Of a DNA stretch of 64,000 nt, positions 1 through 11,410 are shown one piece after another. Positions within the stretch are counted from its first letter, which is position 1. Each line of letters starts with the position of its first letter. The notes under the pieces were generated by a model that saw only the letters and a list, made by a program, of their open reading frames with translations, made no database searches and was not told where the DNA came from. The DNA comes from Burkholderiales bacterium (lineage in GTDB: Bacteria > Pseudomonadota > Gammaproteobacteria > Burkholderiales > Burkholderiaceae_F): assembly GCA_020248785.1 (NCBI GenBank), contig JADCGX010000137.1, forward strand, positions 1 to 64,000, given 5' to 3'. The translations under genes and the position numbers were made by a program.

Positions 1-2
1 TG

Positions 3-146
3 TTCACCAGCGCGCCCGATCTGGTCGCCGCCATTGATGAATACGTTGCCCATCACAACACCAAGCCCAAGCCGTTCATCTGGACCAAGAGTGCCGCCGA
101 TATCCTGCAGAAGGTCATTCGCGCCAAGGTGCGCTTAAGTTTCTAA
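3..146 (+). pseudogene. IS630-family transposase, C-terminal end (cut by window edge)
   Basis: The open frame enters from the left edge and gives 47 residues before a TAA stop. The segment includes HHNTKPKPFIWTKSA, which resembles the C-terminal signature of IS630-type DDE transposases, where a PF.WTK motif follows the last catalytic glutamate. Only the tail is visible, so it cannot be said whether the element is intact. No gene on its right is disrupted: the next gene starts 57 bases after the stop. Typed as pseudogene only because it is partial here. Confidence 0.7.
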
Positions 147-167
147 ACAGATCGAAACACTGCACTA
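144..167. mobile_element. Possible right end of the IS630-type element
   Basis: IS630 elements insert at TA and end shortly after the transposase stop. Just past the stop (144-146) the sequence runs to CACTGCAC followed by TA at 166-167, so a boundary at the TA is plausible. The matching left inverted repeat lies outside the window, so this end is inferred. Confidence 0.3.
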
Positions 168-203
168 GCCTGTGTTGCAGTCAACTCAACGCCAGAGGCC
201 GCC

Positions 204-1256
204 ATGCTGAGTTACCGCACATTTGGATCCGCGTTGCGCTATGCCTGCGGCACGTGGGCGGCAGCCGCGCTCATGCTTGCCTTCGCGGCCGCGGGCCCTG
301 CCTTGGCGGCCGCGCCACCGGTGCCTTATGAGCAAGCCGGATCGGTGACGGCGGCAGTGCGGGACCTGCGCTGGACCGATCTGAGCCGACAACGGACCCT
401 GCCGCTGCGCGTGCGCATGCCGGCCGGCGACGGACCCGTGCCGGTGATTCTCTTTTCGCATGGCCTCGGCGGCTCGGTGGATGCCGGGCAGTTTTGGTCC
501 GAGCACTGGGCAAGCCACGGCTTTGCGGTGCTTCACCTGCAACATCCGGGCAGCGATGAAAGCGCGTGGAAGGACGCCAGGCGACCAGCCCAAGCACTGC
601 GCGAGGCGGCCAGTGCCGAGCAGTTGATGGCGCGCGCGGCCGACGTCAAGTTCGTGCTCGACGAGCTCGAACGGCGCCGCGTCGCCGCTGTCGCCGTCAG
701 CCCCGATGACGCCTGGGTGCAACGTCTGGACCTGCAGCGCATCGGCTTGAGCGGCCACTCGTTCGGCGCAGCCACCACACAGGCCATCGCCGGGCAGTCT
801 TATGGGCGCCGCGGCCCGGCACTGACGGACCCGCGACCGCGCGCGTTCGTCGCGTTCTCACCATCGGGGCGTGATGCCACAGCAACGCGCTTTGCGCACG
901 TCACGAGGCCGCTTCTGGCGCTCACTGGCAGCGCGGATGGCGAAGTCGGCATGGGCCTGGGGGTGCCGCCCGCGCAGCGTCGTGCCGTCTTCGATGCATT
1001 GCCGCCCGGAGACAAGGTGCTGATCTGGCTCACCGATGCGGATCACATGATGTTCGGCGGCGGCCCGCGCCGGTCGGGCGCTGCGTGGAACACCAACCCC
1101 GGCCCCGCGCTGGACTTGCTGCACGGACGCATCGTGCGCGCCACCACGCTCGCGTTCTGGCGCGCTTACCTGCTGGACGACGCCGACGCGCGTCGCTGGC
1201 TGCTGCAACAGGCGGGCAGTTACGTGGGCCGAGCAGGTGAAGTCGTGCTCAAGTAA
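204..1256 (+). CDS. Secreted alpha/beta hydrolase (dienelactone hydrolase / PAF-acetylhydrolase-like)
   Basis: A 350-residue protein with an N-terminal hydrophobic stretch ending in ALAAA (about residues 18-36), consistent with a signal peptide, so it probably acts in the periplasm or outside the cell. The fold is shown by the oxyanion-loop motif FSHGLGG near residue 85, the nucleophile elbow GHSFGA with Ser about 185, a candidate acid in GSADGE near 244, and a candidate catalytic His in DADHMM near 281. These spacings fit an alpha/beta hydrolase of the group related to PAF acetylhydrolase and polyester-cleaving enzymes. The substrate cannot be read from sequence. An AGAGG ribosome-binding site about six bases upstream supports the ATG. 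It is transcribed alone. Confidence 0.8.
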   Translation: MLSYRTFGSALRYACGTWAAAALMLAFAAAGPALAAAPPVPYEQAGSVTAAVRDLRWTDLSRQRTLPLRVRMPAGDGPVPVILFSHGLGGSVDAGQFWSEHWASHGFAVLHLQHPGSDESAWKDARRPAQALREAASAEQLMARAADVKFVLDELERRRVAAVAVSPDDAWVQRLDLQRIGLSGHSFGAATTQAIAGQSYGRRGPALTDPRPRAFVAFSPSGRDATATRFAHVTRPLLALTGSADGEVGMGLGVPPAQRRAVFDALPPGDKVLIWLTDADHMMFGGGPRRSGAAWNTNPGPALDLLHGRIVRATTLAFWRAYLLDDADARRWLLQQAGSYVGRAGEVVLK

Positions 1257-1407
1257 GTCGCAATACCTCGGGCCGTGACACAGCTTGTTACGCCGGTGAC
1301 GATGGCAGTGTCGTCCACCGGCGCGGTGAAGTCGTTCTGGTCTGTATCGCGAGCCGCCACCGGACAGCGATCAAAACGGCGACCCGAGCCCAGCAACAGG
1401 AGCCTGT

Positions 1408-2202
1408 ATGGACAGCCTCACCCCGAAAGCCCAGCGCCTGCATCCGCTGATCGCCGCGGCAGCGATATCCGTGATCGCCCTCAGCGGGGTCGACACGCTG
1501 GCCATCCTCAATAGCCGGGTCAACGCCCGCCACAGCGACCCGGCGGCCTCCGCGATGGCCTTGACCGCCACGCCCGCCGCCATCGTGGCGCCGGCGCCCG
1601 CCGCCGCGGTGGCGGCCGGACCCGCGCCCGCGCCGATCGCCCGGGCGGAACGACCCGTCGCCAAGCCCACGCCCAAGCCCAGGGCAGTCCCGGTCAGCGA
1701 AACGCCGGCCCCGGTAGCGCGGGCACCGATCGTCACGCCCCCCATTGTGGAGGCCATGCCTGTGCCGCGCAGCGTTGCGCCCCCGGTCATTGCACCCGCG
1801 CCAGTGTGCATGGAGTGCGGCACCGTGGTCGCGGTGCGAGAGATCAAAGAGCCTGGGCGTGGCAGCGGACTCGGTGCGGTGGCCGGCGCCGTGCTCGGCG
1901 GCGTGATCGGCAACCAGGTGGGCGACGGCTCAGGACGGCAGGTTGCGCGCGTGCTCGGCGCGGTGGGTGGGGCGGTGGCCGGCCATCAGGTCGAAAAGCA
2001 CGCGCGGACGTCGGCGTACTACCTCGTCGACGTGCGGATGGACGACGGCAGCCTGCAGACCGTGCGCCGGGACGCGGCGCCCCTGACGCAGGCGGGCGAG
2101 CGCGTGCGCGTGCAGGGCGGCCAGTTGCGCGGCAGCGACGGCAGCACGATCGCCTCGCGCGCGGCGCCGGTCACTGAGGCGCCGATCGCAGGAGGTGCCT
2201 GA
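1408..2202 (+). CDS. Glycine-zipper 2TM envelope protein with Ala/Pro-rich linker
   Basis: 264 residues. Residues about 11-30 form a hydrophobic N-terminal anchor or signal. A long Ala/Pro-rich linker follows to about 130, then CMECG, and then a glycine-zipper 2TM domain (GAVAGAVLGGVIGNQVG and a second run, GAVGGAVAGHQVEKHAR). The C-terminal part looks like the SlyB-type domain that follows such zippers (YYLVDVRMDDGS). Proteins of this kind sit in the inner or outer membrane and affect envelope integrity, but no precise role is known. AGGAG about six bases before the ATG supports the start. The Pro-rich linker could span the periplasm. It is convergent with hemH, with only 51 bases between the stops. 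Confidence 0.75.
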   Translation: MDSLTPKAQRLHPLIAAAAISVIALSGVDTLAILNSRVNARHSDPAASAMALTATPAAIVAPAPAAAVAAGPAPAPIARAERPVAKPTPKPRAVPVSETPAPVARAPIVTPPIVEAMPVPRSVAPPVIAPAPVCMECGTVVAVREIKEPGRGSGLGAVAGAVLGGVIGNQVGDGSGRQVARVLGAVGGAVAGHQVEKHARTSAYYLVDVRMDDGSLQTVRRDAAPLTQAGERVRVQGGQLRGSDGSTIASRAAPVTEAPIAGGA

Positions 2203-2253
2203 GCATCGTTGAGCTGTCGCAAACCCGATTGATCGGAACGGCGCAGCGCGCGT

Positions 2254-3366
2254 TCAGCGCGCGGCGCCGAGCGACTGCGCAGCAGCCACTTGCTCCCGGA
2301 GCAGTGGTTCCACCCGCGCCGTTTCGGCGCGCGAAACGGGCCAACCCTGCGTGTGCTGCTGCACCACGTCGGCCAGCGCATGGATGAAGGCCGGTGTGTC
2401 GTTCAGGCACGGGATGTAGTGATACTCGCCGCCGCCCGTGCCCTGGAATTCTTCCTTGCCCTCCTGCGCGATCTCCTCAAGCGTCTCGAGGCAATCGGCG
2501 ACGAAGCCCGGGCAGATCACGTCCACCCGCTTGGTCCCGGCGCGGCCAAGCTGCTCCAGGAGCGGCGCGGTGTAGGGCTGCAGCCACTCGGCGCGCCCGA
2601 AGCGCGACTGGAAGCTCACCATGTACTCGTCCTTGGACAGGCCAAGCGAGGTGGCAAGCAGGCGGGCGGTCTTATGGCATTCGCAGTGATAGGGATCGCC
2701 CAGGTCCAGCGTGCGGCGCGGCACACCGTGAAAGCTCATCACCAGTTTGCCGCCCGCGTCCTGCGCTCGACCATGCTTCTTCCAGTACGCGAGAACGGAC
2801 TGGCGCAGCGCCTCAATGTAGGCCGGATGATCATGGAAGTGCTTGACCCAGCGAACCTCCGGCACGTTGCGCGTTTGCGCAAGCACGACGTGGACGGCGT
2901 CGAATACGGTGGCCGTCGTGGTGGCCGAGTACTGCGGGTACATCGGCACGATCAGCAGCCGCTCGGCATGGCGCGCGCGCAATTCAGCCAGGGCTGCGTC
3001 GATCGATGGCTCGCCATAGCGCATCGCCAGCAGCACGTCGATATCCATGCCGCGCTCGCCCAGGTAGCCCCGCAGCAAGGCGGTTTGCCGCTCGGAGTAC
3101 ACCTTCAGCGGCGAGCCCGCCGGGCTCCAGATCGTTGCGTACTTGGCCGCCGACTTGCGCGGTCGGACCGTCAGGATGATGCCGTTCAAAATCGGCCACC
3201 AGATGAGCCGCGGAATCTCGACCACGCGCGGGTCGGAAAGAAACTGCTTCAGGTAGCGGCGCACCGGGCCCGCCTCCGGCGCATCCGGCGTGCCGAGGTT
3301 GACAAGCAGCACCGCAGTGCGGCGCGGCGTGTCATGCGTGAAGGACGATTCGGAAAGGAACGGCAT
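2254..3366 (-). CDS. hemH: Ferrochelatase
   Basis: Inserts Fe2+ into protoporphyrin IX, the last step of protoheme synthesis. The 370-residue product begins MPFLSESS and has the family hallmarks: LLVNLGTPDAPEAGPVRRYL near the N-terminus, VPMYPQYSATTTATVFDAV at mid-protein, MSFHGVPRRTLDLGDPYHC containing the catalytic His (near residue 210), and ICPGFVADCLETLEEI near the end. Length matches bacterial HemH. The frame stays open 81 codons upstream, but that extension has no family similarity, so the ATG at 3366 is chosen even though the Shine-Dalgarno is weak. hemH is often next to hrcA in this group, but no hrcA or CIRCE element was seen here. Confidence 0.95.
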   Translation of the reverse strand: MPFLSESSFTHDTPRRTAVLLVNLGTPDAPEAGPVRRYLKQFLSDPRVVEIPRLIWWPILNGIILTVRPRKSAAKYATIWSPAGSPLKVYSERQTALLRGYLGERGMDIDVLLAMRYGEPSIDAALAELRARHAERLLIVPMYPQYSATTTATVFDAVHVVLAQTRNVPEVRWVKHFHDHPAYIEALRQSVLAYWKKHGRAQDAGGKLVMSFHGVPRRTLDLGDPYHCECHKTARLLATSLGLSKDEYMVSFQSRFGRAEWLQPYTAPLLEQLGRAGTKRVDVICPGFVADCLETLEEIAQEGKEEFQGTGGGEYHYIPCLNDTPAFIHALADVVQQHTQGWPVSRAETARVEPLLREQVAAAQSLGAAR

Positions 3367-3670
3367 GCGAAGCGCAGCTCGGCACGGAGGGCCCACGACA
3401 AAGGGCGCGATTGTGCTTGGTCGAGCGTGGAAATCAAGTCCGTGCGTTCCGCGACGGGTCGCGCCGTGCAATCGCGCCTTCCCCGGGGCCGGGGCATCGG
3501 CACCGTGCGAGAACGTACCGTCGTGAGACCGACGAAACACGCCGACGCGCGACCGGCGCGCAATCGACAACTTGGCCGCCCGATCCCAGCGGGGACCGAC
3601 GCGTCGCACCGTCAGATGCGATGTTGACTTGCTACCCTCCGGCGCGCGTCGGCTGTGCCGGCCGTGAGCC
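3367..3670. other. Intergenic region between hemH and the PAS gene
   Basis: About 300 bases between the PAS protein stop and the hemH start, both on the minus strand. It should hold the hemH promoter. No clear -10/-35 pair, hairpin with a T run, repeat or small gene with family similarity was recognised. Confidence 0.5.
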
Positions 3671-4672
3671 TCAGCAACCGACCGCCTGCTGAGCCAACAG
3701 CACGATGAAGCGCGGTGCCGCCCCGGGGACGCTCAGCAGATCGAGCGACACGGCGATCGAGCCGCCATCCTTGCGACGCAGGTGGGCTGCCGCATGGCGC
3801 CCGCTGGTGCCTTCGGCGATGCGCTTGCTGCAATCGGCCATCACGCTGTCGTCTCTGCAGAGAAGCTCGAGTACCGGATGCCCACTCAACTCGGCTGGCG
3901 CGTAGCCGGTCAGTTCGAGGACGTCCTCGCTGGCCCAGGTGATGCGGCCGGCGGCATCGAGCATCAGCACGGCTTGCTGATGACGCAGCATCGCGTCGGC
4001 CAGTTGCTGGTTTTCGTGCTCGCGCGCACGCAGGCGCGCCAGGGAACTCTGCAACTGCTCAAGATCCGCCAGTTGCTCAGTGCGGTCGATCATCACGCAG
4101 GCATACTGCTGCGCGCCTCCGACCGGATCGGCCAGCGACTCGATGTGCAGGTCGCCCACCATCTGCTGGCCCCCCGCGGCGCGAAAACGCACGGCCGCGA
4201 CGTCGGCATGCCCCGTGGCGCGCGCATCGAGCAGAGCCCCGCGTACCTCGGCCTGGTAGTCATCGGCGTCGATCAGGCGATGGAACAGATACCCGCGCAT
4301 CATCGCGCTGGTGATGCCGAAGCCCTCCTCGGCATGTCGATTGGCCTCCAGCACCACGCCGTTGGCGTCCACCAGCAGCGCCGGCACGGGCAGATTGGAG
4401 AACAGCGCGGAGAAGCGGTCGAGCGCCTGCTGCGTCTGAGCCTGGCTGCGCAACAGTTCGTCGGCCTGCATTTGCAGTTCCATCTGGTAGATGCGCAGGT
4501 TCTCCACCAACTCGGCGAGCGTGGCATCACCGCGAGAGATCGCCTGCTCGGCCAGATCGAACTCACCGCGGCGTAGCGCGGCCATCGCGCGCAGCCGCAT
4601 CTGATCGCGGGCCTCGCCCGCCCCGGCGTCGCCACCAGGCATCGCTCCGTCCGGATTGATTCGATCGTTCAC
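3671..4672 (-). CDS. PAS-domain protein with N-terminal coiled coil, no output domain
   Basis: 333 residues. An N-terminal helical region (about 25-80) contains ELVENLRIYQMELQMQADEL, a coiled-coil motif typical of PAS proteins encoded next to CheB-CheR hybrids. Two PAS domains follow, at about 80-200 (FSALFSNLPVPALLVDANG) and 220-330 (DAAGRITWASEDVLELTGY). There is no histidine kinase, GGDEF or methyl-accepting domain, so it presumably works as a sensor or partner for another protein. The start is GTG. The upstream minus-strand sequence has AGGAGG and a nearer AGGA, which favours it over the ATG ten codons in. It lies 28 bases downstream of the CheB-CheR gene on the same strand, so the two probably form one operon. 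Confidence 0.75.
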   Translation of the reverse strand: MNDRINPDGAMPGGDAGAGEARDQMRLRAMAALRRGEFDLAEQAISRGDATLAELVENLRIYQMELQMQADELLRSQAQTQQALDRFSALFSNLPVPALLVDANGVVLEANRHAEEGFGITSAMMRGYLFHRLIDADDYQAEVRGALLDARATGHADVAAVRFRAAGGQQMVGDLHIESLADPVGGAQQYACVMIDRTEQLADLEQLQSSLARLRAREHENQQLADAMLRHQQAVLMLDAAGRITWASEDVLELTGYAPAELSGHPVLELLCRDDSVMADCSKRIAEGTSGRHAAAHLRRKDGGSIAVSLDLLSVPGAAPRFIVLLAQQAVGC

Positions 4673-4700
4673 GGTCGTCCTACCCTCCTCGTTCTTGTGT

Positions 4701-7703
<3,003 letters not shown>

Positions 7704-7863
7704 GCATCCCTCCGATGCAGCGCGCCGCACGATCGTCATCGATCTGAGCCTTTGCGTCGTGTCGGGCTGATGCCATGAGTTTACGACGGAAAGCGGCATA
7801 GTCCGCACGCACCGTATGGTCCAATGCGCCGCCGGCCGAGCCGGCTGACCACCCTCCCTGCCG

Positions 7864-8556
7864 ATGCGCCTGGCCATCATCGTCCCTGTCCTGAACGAGA
7901 GCGCAACCGTTGCCCAGTCACTGGCGCGCCTGGCGCCGCTGCGCGAGCGTGGTGCGCGCGTGATCGTGGTCGACGGCGGCAGTCACGATGGCACGCTCGC
8001 GGTGGCGGCGGCGCACGCCGATCGCGCCATCGTCACTTCGCGCGGACGCGCCCTGCAGATGAACGCCGGTGCACGCGACCCGGCCGCGGCCGACGTCGAT
8101 GTGCTGATGTTCCTGCATGCAGACACCGCGTTGCCCGCGGAAGCGGACCGCGCCGTGTTCCGTGCGCTGTCCAACAGCCGTGCGCAGTGGGGGCGCTTTG
8201 ACGTGGAGATCGTGGGCCGTTCGCCCTGGCTGCCCCTGGTCGCGTGGGCCATGAACTGGCGCTCGCGCCTGACGGGCATCTGCACCGGCGACCAGGCCAT
8301 TTTCGTCACGCGCGGCGCGTTCTGCGCACTCGAGGGCTTCGCACCGATCGCGTTGATGGAAGACATCGACTTTTCCCGCCGCGCCAAACGACTGTCGCCG
8401 CCACTGGCCCTGCGCGAACGCGTACGCACCTCGGGCCGGCGCTGGGACACACAAGGCGCCTGGCGCACCATCGTGCTCATGTGGCGCCTGCGGCTGGCCT
8501 ACTTCCTGGGCGCTGATCCAGACGAGCTGGCGCGCCGCTATCGGGATGCTCGATGA
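7864..8556 (+). CDS. Glycosyltransferase family 2-like protein (TIGR04283 type)
   Basis: 230 residues with a GT-A fold. The N-terminus MRLAIIVPVLNESATV and VIVVDGGSHDGT form the nucleotide-sugar binding half, FLHADTALP carries the DxD-like metal site, and ALMEDIDFSRR matches the ED acceptor-site motif. This family is labelled arsenosugar biosynthesis glycosyltransferase in profile databases because some members sit with arsM and arsS, but neither gene is here, so the substrate is open. It is the first gene of a four-gene overlapping unit; its stop overlaps the next start by four bases (ATGA). Divergent from the CheB-CheR gene. Confidence 0.8.
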   Translation: MRLAIIVPVLNESATVAQSLARLAPLRERGARVIVVDGGSHDGTLAVAAAHADRAIVTSRGRALQMNAGARDPAAADVDVLMFLHADTALPAEADRAVFRALSNSRAQWGRFDVEIVGRSPWLPLVAWAMNWRSRLTGICTGDQAIFVTRGAFCALEGFAPIALMEDIDFSRRAKRLSPPLALRERVRTSGRRWDTQGAWRTIVLMWRLRLAYFLGADPDELARRYRDAR

Positions 8557-9170
8557 CCGGTGTGGAAGTCGCGGTGTTTGCGCGGGCACCGGTCGCCGGC
8601 CAGGCCAAGACGCGGCTGATTCCGCTGCTCGGTGCCGCGGGCGCGGCTCACCTGCAGGCGCGCCTGCTGGCGGCCGCCGTAGCCAAGGCGGGCGCGCTGC
8701 CAGGCGCCGCCTGTTCGCTCTGGGTTGCCGGCGATGCCAACCATCCAGCGATCATCGCGGCGGCCACCCGGCATCGCGTCCCGATCGAGGCGCAGGTGGG
8801 CGACGACCTCGGTCAGCGCATGCATGGGGCCATGGTCGCGGCACTCTCGCGGCATGCGCGCTGCCTGATCATCGGCACCGACTGCCCGGCGTTGACGACC
8901 GCGCATCTGGCCGAGGCCGCCGCGGCACTACAGTCGCATGATGTCGTGCTGGGACCCGCCGAAGATGGCGGCTACGTGCTGATCGGGCTCGCGCGGCCAC
9001 GACCGAATCTCTTTGAGGGCATTGCATGGGGCAGCAGCACCGTTCTTGCGGCGACACGGCAGCGCATCCGCGACGCGGCGCTGCGTCTGCACGAGCTGCC
9101 GGCGCTACCCGATCTCGACACGCCGGACGACTACCGTCACGCACAGGCGCAGGGATGGCTGCCGACCTGA
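8553..9170 (+). CDS. DUF2064 / TIGR04282 nucleotidyltransferase-like protein
   Basis: 205 residues. The start VEVAVFARAPVAGQAKTRL is the hallmark of the DUF2064/TIGR04282 family, which has a nucleotidyl/glycosyl-transferase fold. IIGTDCPALT and GPAEDGGYVLIGL are the other conserved blocks. The family routinely pairs with the TIGR04283 glycosyltransferase, as here, and the four-base ATGA overlap indicates translational coupling. Members near arsM/arsS are proposed to act in arsenosugar formation; without those genes a role in activating or transferring some other sugar is equally possible. Cytosolic, with no signal sequence. Confidence 0.8.
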   Translation: MTGVEVAVFARAPVAGQAKTRLIPLLGAAGAAHLQARLLAAAVAKAGALPGAACSLWVAGDANHPAIIAAATRHRVPIEAQVGDDLGQRMHGAMVAALSRHARCLIIGTDCPALTTAHLAEAAAALQSHDVVLGPAEDGGYVLIGLARPRPNLFEGIAWGSSTVLAATRQRIRDAALRLHELPALPDLDTPDDYRHAQAQGWLPT

Positions 9171-9898
9171 AGCTCGCAACCGCCGCATGCCTGCTGCTGG
9201 TCGCCAGCGGCGCAATGGCGCAGCCACTCATGGCGTTTGCACGCGAAGGCTCACCGCCCGGACCATGGACACTGGCCACGGTCCCGAAGATCACGGCACA
9301 CACGCAGTACGCCGTGGTGCAACTCGACGGCCAGCTCGTGTTGCGGATCCAGGCCAATGCGTCCTACGCCAACCTGCTGCATCCGGTCACGACCGATCTG
9401 GCCACGCGGCCGCAACTGCGCTGGCGTTGGCGCGTGGACGCGGCCACCCAATCCGGTGACGCGCGGCGCAAGGACGGCGATGACCAGCCGCTGCGCGTTT
9501 GCGTGCTGTTCGAGGTGCCCTCCGAACGCCTATCGGCCGGCGTGCGGCTGCAACTGAGCCTGGGCCGCGCGTTGTTCGACCCGCAGTTGCCGGCTGCCTC
9601 GATCTGCTACGTGTGGGATAACGCTCCGGCCGGCCTGCCGGCCGGCAGTTGGCTGCCCAACGCGCACACGGCGCGCGTGCAGATGCTGGTACTGCGCAGC
9701 CGCGCCAGCGACGCCACGCTCGGACGATGGCTCGAAGAAAGCCGCGACTTGGCCGCCGACTTCGCACGCGCCTTCCCTGCCGAAGCCGCGGGCGGCTGGC
9801 TGCCGCGGTTGGCTGCCGTCGGCGTCGCCGGTGATGGCGACAACACGGGAGCGCGCTCGGTGGCGTTCGTTCAAGCGTTGCGGCTGGAGGCACCGTGA
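9155..9898 (+). CDS. DUF3047 family exported protein
   Basis: 247 residues beginning MAADLKLATAACLLLVASGA and ending its signal near AMA-Q (about residue 25), so it is probably periplasmic. The mature part matches the DUF3047 pattern: ITAHTQYAVVQLDGQ, LRWRWRVDAA, CVLFEVPSERLS and ICYVWDN. The function of the family is unknown; the fold is probably beta-rich. The chosen ATG overlaps the end of the preceding gene by 16 bases. An open frame continues upstream but reads against that gene and lacks a signal, so it was not used. It overlaps the next gene by four bases, tying it to the same operon. Confidence 0.75.
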   Translation: MAADLKLATAACLLLVASGAMAQPLMAFAREGSPPGPWTLATVPKITAHTQYAVVQLDGQLVLRIQANASYANLLHPVTTDLATRPQLRWRWRVDAATQSGDARRKDGDDQPLRVCVLFEVPSERLSAGVRLQLSLGRALFDPQLPAASICYVWDNAPAGLPAGSWLPNAHTARVQMLVLRSRASDATLGRWLEESRDLAADFARAFPAEAAGGWLPRLAAVGVAGDGDNTGARSVAFVQALRLEAP

Positions 9899-11049
9899 AA
9901 CGGCTGCTGCTCATCGGCGGCGGGCACGCGCACCTGGGCGTGCTGAAGTCGTTCATCGCCACGCCACCCTCGGGGGTCGAGGTCACGCTGGTCACACCGG
10001 CACCGCGCCAGATCTACTCGGGCATGGTGCCGGGCTGGATCGCCGGGCACTACACGAGCGATCAGATCGCCATCGCGCTGGCGCCGCTGGCGCAGCGCGC
10101 CGGTGTGCGCCTCGTGCTCGGTCACGTCACCCGTCTGGACCTCGCTGCGCGCGTGGCGCACGTGCTCGCGACACAGGCGGATGCAGGGCTCATCGAAATG
10201 CCCTTCGACCTGGTGTCGATCGACAGCGGACCAGTGTTCGATCCCCACGCGGTGGCCGGCAGCCGGGAGCATGGCATCGCGTTGCGCCCGCTCGAACAGT
10301 TTCTGAGTCTGTGGCCGCGTGTGCATGTGCAGATGATGGCCAATGCGATCGAGGGCGGCGAGACCTCCACGCTGAGCGTGATCGGCGGCGGCGCCGGCGG
10401 CGTGGAAGTCGCTCTTGCCGTGGCCTGGCGCGCGCACATCGCGCAGGTGCCGCTGCGGGTGCAGCTGATCGCGGGGCACGACGGCGTGATGGCCAGTTCG
10501 CCGGCCGCCGTGCGGGAGCGGGTGCGCCGCACCCTGCCCGCGCGCGGCGTGCGCGTGATCGACGACGACGCCATCGCGGTCGAGCGCGGCACCGTGGTGC
10601 TCGCGCAGGGCAATGAGGTGGTTTCAGAGGCTACGCTGCTCGTCACCGGGGCGGCCGCGGCCGACTGGCCCCGCGACTCGGGCCTGGCCGTCGACGGGCG
10701 CGGCTTTATCGGTATCAACGACCGCTTGCAGTCGCTGTCGCATCCGTTCGTGTTCGCTGCCGGCGACTGCGCCTCGATGATCGATCATCCGCGCCCGAAG
10801 TCGGGCGTGTACGCGGTGCGCGCCGGTCTGCCCTTGGCGGAAAACCTGCGGCGCGCGATTGCAGGCCGCACGCTCAAGCACTGGCGCCCGCAGCAGCGGG
10901 CGCTTTATCTGTTTTCCACCGGCCCACGCCACGCGATCGCCAGTTGGGGCACTTGGACAACCGAGGGCGACTGGGTGTGGCGCTGGAAGGACCGGATCGA
11001 TCGACGCTTTGTCGCGGGCTTCTCGCCCGCGAGGGCGCGCCCCGGGTAG
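9895..11049 (+). CDS. FAD-dependent pyridine nucleotide-disulfide-type oxidoreductase
   Basis: 384 residues. The N-terminal Rossmann motif LLLIGGGHAHLGVL binds FAD, a second dinucleotide motif VIGGGAGGVEVAL (about residues 161-173) binds NAD(P)H, and FVFAAGDCASM is the C-terminal FAD-contact motif. The GGGHAHLGVL start and RQIYSGMVPGWIAGHY are typical of the NDH-2/sulfide:quinone-reductase-like subgroup found as a domain fused to SelD in some bacteria. No SelD domain is present, and no disulfide CxxxxC motif was seen. It may oxidise a reduced cofactor for the upstream enzymes, but this is inference. It is the last of four overlapping genes, and no terminator was recognised after it. Confidence 0.75.
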   Translation: MKRLLLIGGGHAHLGVLKSFIATPPSGVEVTLVTPAPRQIYSGMVPGWIAGHYTSDQIAIALAPLAQRAGVRLVLGHVTRLDLAARVAHVLATQADAGLIEMPFDLVSIDSGPVFDPHAVAGSREHGIALRPLEQFLSLWPRVHVQMMANAIEGGETSTLSVIGGGAGGVEVALAVAWRAHIAQVPLRVQLIAGHDGVMASSPAAVRERVRRTLPARGVRVIDDDAIAVERGTVVLAQGNEVVSEATLLVTGAAAADWPRDSGLAVDGRGFIGINDRLQSLSHPFVFAAGDCASMIDHPRPKSGVYAVRAGLPLAENLRRAIAGRTLKHWRPQQRALYLFSTGPRHAIASWGTWTTEGDWVWRWKDRIDRRFVAGFSPARARPG

Positions 11050-11410
11050 AAAAGCCCCGCGTGCGCAGGCTGGGCAATCGATCTATCTCGGAACGACCGC
11101 CCACCGTACCTGGCAGCCGCAGCAAGAGCGAGCCGCGCGGGAGACTCGAGACTCGGAACTCAGCTGGCCGCAAGCCGCCCCCCCCCCCCCCCGCCCAACG
11201 TTATGCTCCGGCACGGGCGACCAAGCCGCGCGCTGACGCGTGCGATGCACAGGCGCCCCCGGATGCGGGCCAAGCTTCACGCCTTTGGCCGACTTGGAAT
11301 GCCAGTCATCGTTACTTGATGAAACAGGAATACAACGCGTACGCAATTCCGCGTAGCCAAACGCCCCGAAGCCGGCTACAACTTTCCTCACTAGGTTTCG
11401 AGCATGCACC
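11050..11410. other. Intergenic region upstream of the LysR-type gene
   Basis: 361 bases without a recognised gene. It holds the C15 tract (separate entry) and a moderately AT-richer stretch just before the LysR gene, which is where its promoter would be expected. No hairpin with a T run was seen after the oxidoreductase. A partly palindromic GCGTACGC at about 11337-11344 lies close to the LysR start and could be an autoregulatory site; this is weak. Confidence 0.45.
11178..11192 (+). repeat. Homopolymeric C15 tract
   Basis: Fifteen consecutive C residues flanked by G on both sides, about 220 bases upstream of the LysR-type start codon. Such tracts are prone to slipped-strand length change. 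It is not inside a recognised gene, so any effect would be on transcription or RNA structure. Confidence 0.95.

Noticed and set aside
2243..2259. CGCGC...GCGCG hairpin between the glycine-zipper gene and hemH
   Set aside because: No T run follows on either strand and GC-rich palindromes are common here, so it is not called a terminator.
3367..3670. Possible CIRCE/HrcA operator upstream of hemH
   Set aside because: No TTAGCACTC...GAGTGCTAA or close variant was found.
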